A stretch of DNA of 64,000 nt from JAICLK01 sp963742655 (lineage in GTDB: Bacteria; Patescibacteriota; Saccharimonadia; Saccharimonadales; UBA4665): positions 310,001 to 374,000 of the forward strand of contig CAVUMM010000005.1 in the NCBI GenBank assembly GCA_963742655.1, in the 5' to 3' direction. Within the stretch, counting starts at the first letter, position 1, and each line of letters begins with the position of its first letter. The translations under genes were made by a program, and so were the position numbers. The notes beneath the pieces are model-generated. The model did no database searches. It was given only the letters and a program-made list of their open reading frames with translations, and had not been told where the DNA came from. Positions 53,802-60,276 of this stretch are shown here, in pieces.

Positions 53802-55255
53802 ATGCTCACTCCTGTTCTTCTCCGGTACTGCTCACTTGATGGTGCACGGAAGTAACTGTCGATCCACAGCACGGCGGCCGTGAGTATCGCCAGTATGAGA
53901 ATGTCGACGATGATGGTGACGATGACGCCCCATGCCGGCAGCGGAAGCTCCGTCTTTAGGTAGACGTAGCCTTGCTGGCCCTTGTCGACTTTCTTGTCAC
54001 GCGCACTCTGGCACCCCATGCACGCACGGAGGAAGGCATGTGTCCGCATCACGATCTGCGTCACAGTACCGCTGCCGAGCGTGTAATGCACGCTGGTGCC
54101 TTGTGGCGTCTGCACAACCTGTGCCGTGGTGTTCCCGAACAGGGCGTTCGGGGTAAATGCCACACCGGGCAGCTGGTCGTGGAGTGTCTGGAGCATAGCC
54201 TCGTTCCCGTTTGGCATACCGGTGTCGGCTTGTGCCCAGGCGATCGTGTTGGTGAGCGGGTTCACCCCTACGACGAGGATGATGGCATTCTTGGCCACCG
54301 CTTCCTTGCCGTAATCGTTCAGCCAGTCTGCCTGGATGGCTCTGGCGTAATTGAAGGGCGAAATGACTCCCTGCAGCACGTTCGCGTTGACGGCGACGAC
54401 ATGCATGTCGCCCTGCAGGTTCGTACCGAGGTCGGCGTTCAGGTGGGCGACGACAGACTGCCATGCTCCCTGAACTGGGGCGGACGGGTGGAGACCTACG
54501 AAATACACCTTTCTGGAAAGGTAATTGTCGTAGATCGGTGCCAACGGAGGCGGCGGCAGCAGGTGCCGCTTGCGCAGCATGCCGATATCGTCCGAGTACT
54601 TCCGGAAGATCGTCGCTTCGTTGGCCAGGATGTAGTTGGCGTAGCTGTCGTGCACCGTTACCGCGTCCGAGTTGCCCGCAGCCTTGTCACGCTTGGCCTT
54701 GAGCCACTGGGCCGGCACGCCGCGCGGCACGCTAGAAGGTATCGACGAGTCACCGTCGACTTCCTGCGCGCAGCACCACGGTTTAGGATTTCTCGCGAAA
54801 CCGTGGTCTACCAGCGTAAAGGTGTACGCGTGGTACGCCTTCGCCGTGATGGTGTACTTGAACTCCCACGTGGCGACCGGACACTGGTGGTAGTCGGTGT
54901 CGTACACCGCCGCGTGGTAGTTGTTGTTGCTGTCGGTGTAGGCCGCATGGACCAGCACCTGGTACGAGTCGCAGTCGTACGTGTGTACGCACGGCCCGTC
55001 CCTATAGCACTGGTATGACTGATCAGCGACAGAAAGGACTGTCCCGTTGAGGGACTGCTGATAGCCCGCGACCGCACCGGTCTGGGCTATGTTGAGGGCG
55101 ATTGGACCGGAGAAATACCCGATTCCGATCGCCAGCACGGTCGGGGCGACAATCGCGGCAAGCCGCGGCTGTATCTTCCCCTGTTGCTTCGCCCAGGCAA
55201 GGCCGAGTGTGCCGGCCACGCCAATGACGACAACAACAAACAATATCCACAACAC
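53798..55255 (-). CDS. TPM (DUF477) domain membrane protein
   Basis: 485 residues from the GTG at 55255, with GGAGG ten bases upstream. Two N-terminal membrane helices (VLWILFVVVVIGVAGTLGLA; LAAIVAPTVLAIGIGYFS) precede a Cys-containing external domain (CYRDGPCVHTYDCDSY, NPKPWCCAQEVDGD). A TPM-like domain follows (about 320-400: AKNAIILVVGVNPLTNTIAW), then a C-terminal helix (VIVTIIVDILILAILTAAVL). TPM and LemA commonly share operons. Codon usage is GC-rich, suggesting transfer. A longer frame to 55315 is rejected because it lacks a start signal. Confidence 0.75.
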   Translation of the reverse strand: MLWILFVVVVIGVAGTLGLAWAKQQGKIQPRLAAIVAPTVLAIGIGYFSGPIALNIAQTGAVAGYQQSLNGTVLSVADQSYQCYRDGPCVHTYDCDSYQVLVHAAYTDSNNNYHAAVYDTDYHQCPVATWEFKYTITAKAYHAYTFTLVDHGFARNPKPWCCAQEVDGDSSIPSSVPRGVPAQWLKAKRDKAAGNSDAVTVHDSYANYILANEATIFRKYSDDIGMLRKRHLLPPPPLAPIYDNYLSRKVYFVGLHPSAPVQGAWQSVVAHLNADLGTNLQGDMHVVAVNANVLQGVISPFNYARAIQADWLNDYGKEAVAKNAIILVVGVNPLTNTIAWAQADTGMPNGNEAMLQTLHDQLPGVAFTPNALFGNTTAQVVQTPQGTSVHYTLGSGTVTQIVMRTHAFLRACMGCQSARDKKVDKGQQGYVYLKTELPLPAWGVIVTIIVDILILAILTAAVLWIDSYFRAPSSEQYRRRTGVSI

Positions 55256-55439
55256 CCTAAGTGTTCCTCCATCTCTGGTAGGTGGTGGATCCGGACAGGA
55301 CAACTGACATAGCAATATCCGCTGTCATGTCCGGACCTCTTTTGAATAGCAAACGGCTTGTTAAGGTGCTACCGAGGCATAATAAAAAAATGCCTCCAGG
55401 CAACTGGTAGATTATATAATAATTTCTTCTCAAGGTCAA
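55256..55439 (-). promoter_or_regulatory. promoter and structured leader of the TPM-lemA operon
   Basis: On the minus strand, TTGACC (55434-55439), 17 bp, then TATAAT (55411-55416), gives a start near 55404 and a leader of about 150 nt. It contains GAGGCAT/ATGCCTC (55374-55396, 7-bp stem, 9-nt loop) and a long imperfect inverted repeat around TCCGGACA/TGTCCGGA (about 55290-55338). The latter could be an operator or an RNA hairpin. The AT-rich promoter contrasts with the GC-rich genes it drives. Confidence 0.6.
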
Positions 55440-55510
55440 TTGAGTTTAAGGGGTGGCCACAAACTGAAAGCGGCTTTGCATTTCGGGGGTATGAATCGTA
55501 AGATAAGTGC

Positions 55511-56650
55511 ATGATTTCGTTTATTTTGGCGCTGGGCTTTTTGCTGGTGGCGCTCATGGTGCTGGCGTTGCGCCAATCTTATATTCATGTGCCGGTGCGC
55601 GAACTCAAGCGTCGGGCGCGCGGCGGCAATCCGCTGATGGTATCGCTCTACCGGGCAGCGGCATATGGAACGAGCTTACAGATTGTACTGTGGGTGATTG
55701 TGTCCATTTTGCTCATTGCAAGTTTTGCGTTACTAAATGGACTGGCCCCATCGGTGCTGGCATTCATGATCGTGGCTTTGGCTGTGGGGCTGGCCTTCGC
55801 CTGGATGCCGGAGGCTGGCCTGGCGAAAATCAGTCCGCAGCTGGTGCTGTGGCTCACGCCGCCATTGGTGTGGCTGCTTGAACTTATCCGGCCCGGACTC
55901 AACCCGATAGCGGCATTTATCCATAAGCACGGCCAGGTCACGCTGCATTCCGGATTGTACGAGCGCGAAGATATGCTGGCGCTGTTGCAGCGGCAAAAGG
56001 CGCAGCCCGACAGCCGCATTCCGGGTGAGCAACTGGATCTGCTCATCCACGCGCTGACATTTGGCGATAAGGCCGTCTACAATTGCATGGTGCCGCGGCG
56101 GATGGTGCGTTCGATTTCGGCCGAGGAAACGATTGGGCCGATGGTTATCCGCGATCTGCACGACAGCGGCCATTCGCGTTTCCCGGTGTACGAAGATAAG
56201 GCCGACAACATTGTCGGCACGCTGTACTTGCGCGATCTCGTCAATCTAAAACACACCGGCCAGGTCAAAGACGTGATGGATCGGTCCGTCTATTACGTGC
56301 ACGAAGAGTATCCGCTGGAGCAAGTCTTGCACGCGTTCCTGAAAACCAAGCATCACCTGTTCATCGTGGTGAATAATTTCGAGGAATACGTCGGCATTAT
56401 CACTATCGAGGACATCCTCGAGCAAATCCTCGGCTGCAAAATCGTCGACGAATTTGACGCCTACGAAGACCTGCGCGCCGTGGCTGCCGACGCTGCCCGT
56501 CACGAGCACAAAGAGCGCAAAAAAGACGGCGAAGAAGTCATCAAAGAACCCCCCGCGCCCAAAGAATCCAAAGAAGACGGGCTCGAAGACGATCTCACGA
56601 TAGAAGAAATCGAACCAGAACCCGCTAAACACAAACAGCCAGAAGCGTAA
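55511..56650 (+). CDS. CBS-domain HlyC/CorC (CNNM-like) membrane protein
   Basis: 379 residues. Three or four membrane helices in the first 130 residues are followed by an acidic-helix linker and two CBS domains (about 185-245 and 255-312: MVPRRMVRSISAEETIGPMV; YVGIITIEDILEQILG with the IED signature). The tail is long, Lys/Glu-rich and disordered. Family members are linked to magnesium/cobalt efflux. TAAGAT ends 6 nt before the ATG with a TTGCAT 17 bp further up, so the gene is probably leaderless. Confidence 0.85.
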   Translation: MISFILALGFLLVALMVLALRQSYIHVPVRELKRRARGGNPLMVSLYRAAAYGTSLQIVLWVIVSILLIASFALLNGLAPSVLAFMIVALAVGLAFAWMPEAGLAKISPQLVLWLTPPLVWLLELIRPGLNPIAAFIHKHGQVTLHSGLYEREDMLALLQRQKAQPDSRIPGEQLDLLIHALTFGDKAVYNCMVPRRMVRSISAEETIGPMVIRDLHDSGHSRFPVYEDKADNIVGTLYLRDLVNLKHTGQVKDVMDRSVYYVHEEYPLEQVLHAFLKTKHHLFIVVNNFEEYVGIITIEDILEQILGCKIVDEFDAYEDLRAVAADAARHEHKERKKDGEEVIKEPPAPKESKEDGLEDDLTIEEIEPEPAKHKQPEA

Positions 56651-56694
56651 GCTTTTGCCGCTACATTTTTACGCTGTTATCATCCTTAGTATTC

Positions 56695-57336
56695 ATGACT
56701 GAGGAATTTGGTTTTATCAGACAAGCTGACTTGCCGACAATTTCTGGCGTGCCGGCTGAATTTGGCCATGATGTCGTGCGACTCGTGGAACGCATCCATT
56801 ATCTTCAGCGGCACCCTCGGATTCTGAAAAGCATTGCCGGTGATAACATTGGTGCCAGCAAGTTTGTAGGCGCAGCGATAATGCTGCCTTTGCAGGCGGA
56901 GACGCACAAGGTTGGTAAAGATACCGTGGTACAGGGATACAGAATGGCGGCCGAGCGCGTTCGTCCGCACCTGGCCAGATTAACTATCGGTGAATGGAAA
57001 AGTCTTGGTTGGAGTCTTGGAGCACAAGCGGGTTGGACTATAGCTATTGTTCACGAAGACAGTGACATCAAATATGTCGATGTCGCCAGCAAAGAATTTT
57101 TTGCTTACGATTTAAATGCTACGTACGCGCCAAATCGTGCCTTCGATGCATTTATGGCTGAACATACGACCTTTGATCCATGCGGTGACAATCCGGCCGA
57201 ACTAGTGGAAGAATATGCCAGATTGGCTGCGGCCAGGGAACGCGGCCCGGGCGGCTGGGACTATCCGGACAGACTTTACCAAAAGCCTCACAGTGTTGTT
57301 CTCGCCAGCCTTGTCGAACTAGGGGAGGAAATTTGA
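56695..57336 (+). CDS. hypothetical protein
   Basis: 213 residues, soluble, no family recognised. It is helical at the N-terminus (GHDVVRLVERIHYLQRHP) and beta-rich in the centre (GWTIAIVHEDSDIKYVDV), ending with an acidic helix. No Shine-Dalgarno is visible. It lies 45 bp after the CorC-like gene and 140 bp before aspS; co-transcription with either is possible. Confidence 0.6.
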   Translation: MTEEFGFIRQADLPTISGVPAEFGHDVVRLVERIHYLQRHPRILKSIAGDNIGASKFVGAAIMLPLQAETHKVGKDTVVQGYRMAAERVRPHLARLTIGEWKSLGWSLGAQAGWTIAIVHEDSDIKYVDVASKEFFAYDLNATYAPNRAFDAFMAEHTTFDPCGDNPAELVEEYARLAAARERGPGGWDYPDRLYQKPHSVVLASLVELGEEI

Positions 57337-57476
57337 GCCTAAGGTGATAAAATAGCGGTAATGAGTTTTTGTGGTAATTTGAATATGAATATCGGGTCGG
57401 CGGCTGGCGCAAGGTGAAGCCGGCTGTGGAGTCGACCTGCTTAAACCGCAAAACTTAAATCAATCAAGGATGTTGT
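57337..57476. other. upstream region of aspS
   Basis: 140 bp with TAAAAT near 57348-57353 as a possible -10 and AAGGAT before the aspS ATG. No T-box or other leader motif recognised. Confidence 0.35.
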
Positions 57477-58784
57477 ATGAGGATACTTAGTTCAGAACTT
57501 AAGTCACATGTGGGCAAAAAAGTCATTGTCGAAGGCTGGTTGCACAAAAAGCGGCTGCTGGGCGGGCTGACGTTCATAAATGTGCGCGACCGCAAGGGGC
57601 TCACACAGATCGTTATCAAGAACAAATATGAAGTCGAAAAATTGCGCGGCCTGCAGATCGGCACGGTGCTGCACGTAGAAGGTACGGTTCATGACGAATC
57701 ACGTGCTCCGGGCGGCGTGGAGTTGCACGATGTGACACTTGAAGTCATGGTTCCTGTTACGGAAGAGCCGCCGATAGAAATCGACAAACCATTAAGCCAC
57801 AAACCCGACCATCTCGACACCTTGCTCGACCACCGGGTTTTGGGTTTGCGCAATATAGAGGAAGCTTCGATTTTTAAAATCCGCAGCGACCTGCTGCGCT
57901 ACATCCGCGAATATCTGTACAAAAACGATTTTGTCGAAATCAACACGCCAAAACTTGTGGCCGGTGCGGCCGAGGGCGGCGCGGAAGTTTTCAAGCTCGA
58001 TTACTTCGGCAAGGAAGCCACGCTGGCCCAAAGCCCGCAGTTGTACAAGCAAATCATGGTCGGAGTGTTTGAGCGCGTGTTCGAAATCGCACCGGCATTC
58101 CGCGCGGAACTTTCGGCCACCACCCGCCACGTATCCGAAGTGACGATGCTCGATATCGAAATGGGATTTATCAAAGGCCACGAAGAAGTCCTGGACATGT
58201 TGCAAGGCTTGGTGTTTGACGTACTGTCCCGGGCGTATGATGAGCATGCTGACGACTTGAAGAAGCTACACGCGCCGGAATTAGTATTGAAGCCGGAATT
58301 CCCACGCTATTCAATGGCGGAAATCCACAAGATGTTCACCAAAGCCACCGGCAAAGACACGACCAAAGAGCTCGACCTGACGCCCGAAGAAGAAAAGTGG
58401 ATCTGCGAGTACACGAAAGAAAAGGAGGGCTGTGAAGCCGTGTTCGCCACCGGCCTTCCGATAGAAAAGATGAAGTTCTACCACATGGCGGACGACGACG
58501 GCAAAACCGCCCGCTCGGCAGACCTATTGTTCCGAGGCGTTGAAATTTCCACAGTCCCGCAGCGTGAACACCGTCACGACAACTTGATCAAACAGATGAA
58601 AAAGGCCGGCGTAGACCCGGACTCGCCCGGCTTCAGCCACTTCGTCACCGCATTCAAACACGGCCTGCCTCCGCACGGCGGCTGCGGCTTCGGCATAGAC
58701 CGCCTGACCGAAAAAGTGATCGGCCTGGCCAACATCAAAGAAGCCATCCTATTCCCCCGCGATATCAACCGCCTTGCGCCGTAA
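57477..58784 (+). CDS. aspS: aspartyl-tRNA synthetase, archaeal-length type
   Basis: 435 residues. An OB-fold anticodon-binding domain (about 1-105: KKVIVEGWLHKKRLLGGLTF) is followed by a class II catalytic core with motif 2 FRAE (APAFRAELSATTRHVSE) and motif 3 GCGFGIDRLTEKVIGL. The bacterial GAD insertion of about 120 residues is missing, so this is the short archaeal/eukaryotic form, which in many organisms is non-discriminating and also charges tRNA-Asn. Asp-tRNA-Asn would then need GatCAB; that gene is not in this window. Confidence 0.95.
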   Translation: MRILSSELKSHVGKKVIVEGWLHKKRLLGGLTFINVRDRKGLTQIVIKNKYEVEKLRGLQIGTVLHVEGTVHDESRAPGGVELHDVTLEVMVPVTEEPPIEIDKPLSHKPDHLDTLLDHRVLGLRNIEEASIFKIRSDLLRYIREYLYKNDFVEINTPKLVAGAAEGGAEVFKLDYFGKEATLAQSPQLYKQIMVGVFERVFEIAPAFRAELSATTRHVSEVTMLDIEMGFIKGHEEVLDMLQGLVFDVLSRAYDEHADDLKKLHAPELVLKPEFPRYSMAEIHKMFTKATGKDTTKELDLTPEEEKWICEYTKEKEGCEAVFATGLPIEKMKFYHMADDDGKTARSADLLFRGVEISTVPQREHRHDNLIKQMKKAGVDPDSPGFSHFVTAFKHGLPPHGGCGFGIDRLTEKVIGLANIKEAILFPRDINRLAP

Positions 58785-58800
58785 ATAAAACGTAAAACAG

Positions 58801-58837
58801 TTGACAAACGTTCAACGTTTTGATATGTTAAACATAT
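58801..58837 (+). promoter_or_regulatory. leaderless promoter and operator of the AbrB-PIN module
   Basis: TTGACA at 58801-58806, 17 bp, TATGTT at 58824-58829, then 6 nt to the ATG at 58836. A 15-bp palindrome ATATGTT-A-AACATAT at 58823-58837 covers the -10 and start codon, and two AACGTT hexamers lie in the spacer. These fit an autorepression site for the AbrB-type antitoxin. Confidence 0.72.
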
Positions 58838-59072
58838 GGAAACGATTACTCTGTCAAGCAAATATCAAGTGGTAATTCCCAAAAAACTGCGTCGGGAATT
58901 GCGTCTTCGTCCCGGCCAAAAATTAACTTTGTCTTTAGACAAAAACAAAAATATAAAGATTTCTACATCCGACCCGCTTGAGGAGCTGCGCAGCAAATTC
59001 GGCGGTCGAAACATATGGGGTAAGGATCCAGTTGCGACAATCAGGAAGATGCGCGACGAATGGGATGATTAG
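58836..59072 (+). CDS. AbrB/MazE-fold antitoxin
   Basis: 78 residues. The swapped-hairpin DNA-binding domain is visible at 1-45 (ITLSSKYQVVIPKKLRRELR, LRPGQKLTLSLDKN), followed by a helical tail with TIRKMRDEWDD that would bind and block the toxin. Type II antitoxin, expected to repress its own promoter. The toxin gene starts 3 nt after its stop. Confidence 0.9.
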   Translation: METITLSSKYQVVIPKKLRRELRLRPGQKLTLSLDKNKNIKISTSDPLEELRSKFGGRNIWGKDPVATIRKMRDEWDD

Positions 59073-59074
59073 CA

Positions 59075-59500
59075 TTGAAGCTCGCACTTGATGCCAATAT
59101 TGTAATCTATGCAGTTGAGCGCAATTCGCAATATCATGAAATTGCATTCGATCTGCTTCAGAGCGCACCGGTAAAGAGTTACGAGCTCCATATTTCGGAG
59201 CTCACTTTTCTTGAAGTATTATCTCGGTCGGATTTATCTGATTCCGAAGCAAAAGATTTTTACGAAACCGTGCGCCGTATAGCAACCGTAAACTGGCCAA
59301 TTGATTCGAACGTGCTATTGAAGGCGGCTGAGTTGCGGCGCAAGCACAAAGCTTTGAAAACACCGGACGCCATCCATTTAGCTACAGCAATCATGCATAA
59401 ATGCGATTATTTTGTGACCAACGACGCGGCCTTAATTAAGCTTAATCTTCAAGGCCTTAAAATATCTAATCTGCGCGACATCAAACGCCTCGCCCCATAA
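59075..59500 (+). CDS. PIN-domain ribonuclease toxin (VapC family)
   Basis: 141 residues from TTG 59075. PIN-domain acidic residues are in place: D6 (LALDANIVIY), E42 or E47 (ISELTFLEVL), D98 (KTPDAIHLATA) and D117 (VTNDAAL). VapC toxins cleave tRNA or rRNA with Mg2+. No ATG is available near this position and the family start fits the TTG. Paired with an AbrB-type rather than a Phd-type antitoxin, a common VapBC arrangement. Confidence 0.9.
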   Translation: MKLALDANIVIYAVERNSQYHEIAFDLLQSAPVKSYELHISELTFLEVLSRSDLSDSEAKDFYETVRRIATVNWPIDSNVLLKAAELRRKHKALKTPDAIHLATAIMHKCDYFVTNDAALIKLNLQGLKISNLRDIKRLAP

Positions 59501-59518
59501 AACAGGCGCACAAAGAAA

Positions 59519-59546
59519 TAGACAAAAGTTATAAGTTTGTTATAAT
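59519..59546 (+). promoter_or_regulatory. leaderless promoter and operator of the AbrB-Doc module
   Basis: TAGACA at 59519-59524, 16 bp, TATAAT at 59541-59546, then 6 nt to the ATG at 59553. An imperfect inverted repeat AAAAGTTATAA...TTATAATTTT spans the -10 and is a candidate operator for the antitoxin. Confidence 0.68.
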
Positions 59547-59552
59547 TTTGGT

Positions 59553-59780
59553 ATGAGTATACATGCAATCCGTAAAATCGTTAAAGTTGGTTCCAGTGAT
59601 GGTGTTACATTGCCAGCTAAAGACTTGCAACGTGACAATATAAAACGTGGCGATGAAGTTGAAGTTATTGTCCGCCCGGTTCAAAAGCGCACAAATGTTG
59701 ACGACCAGCAGGTTATCGACGCGGCTAAGACTATTTTGCGTGATTACAAGCAGGACTTTAAGAATCTTGCAAATCGATGA
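59553..59780 (+). CDS. AbrB-fold antitoxin for Doc
   Basis: 75 residues. SpoVT/AbrB-like: IRKIVKVGSSDGVTLPAKDL, then GDEVEVIVRPVQ. The helical C-terminus (DAAKTILRDYKQDFKNLANR) would insert into the toxin. Overlaps the doc start by ATGA, so the two proteins are made together. Doc is more often paired with Phd, so this is a recombined pairing. Confidence 0.82.
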   Translation: MSIHAIRKIVKVGSSDGVTLPAKDLQRDNIKRGDEVEVIVRPVQKRTNVDDQQVIDAAKTILRDYKQDFKNLANR

Positions 59781-60154
59781 TAGTTTTGACGCTCGAGCAA
59801 CTGCTCGAATTGCACGCATTAGTAATTGCAGAGACTGGCGGATCGCAAGGTTTGCGTGACCTTGGGCGGCTCGAAGCGGCTTTGGCTACACAAACGCAAT
59901 CTGTATACGGCTCGGAACTTTACGAAAGCCTGCATGAAAAGGCGGCAGCGCTTATTCGCGGCATTATCGCCGATCATGCTTTTATCGACGGTAACAAGCG
60001 AACCGGTATGCTTGCCGGGCTTACTTTTCTAAGTGTTAATAGCGTTAAGATAAAGGCTGGCAAGGGCGAGATTGAAGATTTTGCAGTGCGGGTTGCGGTC
60101 GATCATTTGGACGCGCCGGCCATCGCGGCTTGGCTCGAAGCGCATTGCAAATAA
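59777..60154 (+). CDS. doc: Doc (Fic-fold) toxin
   Basis: 125 residues. The Fic/Doc motif HAFIDGNKRTGM lies at 67-78 with catalytic His67 and phosphate-binding NKR. Doc transfers phosphate to EF-Tu and stops translation; most other Fic proteins transfer AMP. Short single-domain size and the N-terminal LTLEQLLELHALVIAETGG support Doc. The antitoxin is AbrB-type. Confidence 0.9.
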   Translation: MIVLTLEQLLELHALVIAETGGSQGLRDLGRLEAALATQTQSVYGSELYESLHEKAAALIRGIIADHAFIDGNKRTGMLAGLTFLSVNSVKIKAGKGEIEDFAVRVAVDHLDAPAIAAWLEAHCK

Positions 60155-60170
60155 ATTATTTTCGCGGTTT

Positions 60171-60250
60171 CGTCATCCCGGACTTGATCCGGAATCCAGT
60201 ACACTAGGAATTCCTTTTTTGGACTGGATCCCAGCCTGAGCTGGGATGAC
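60171..60250. repeat. VIPAKAGIQ-type repeat, copy C
   Basis: 80-bp element between the doc and Kelch genes. Ends GTCATCCC and GGGATGAC are inverted; the right half (ACTGGATCCCAGCCTGAGCT) matches copy A closely. It lies between convergent genes and may serve as a two-way transcription end. Confidence 0.78.
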
Positions 60251-60276
60251 AAAGTACAGTGATTTAGATAGTTCGA

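Noticed and set aside
53073..55255. Plus-strand open frames opposite the TPM and LemA genes (one of 348 codons)
   Set aside because: GC-rich DNA gives long shadow frames; these have no ribosome-binding site and Arg/Val-rich low-complexity composition, while the minus strand has clear family features.
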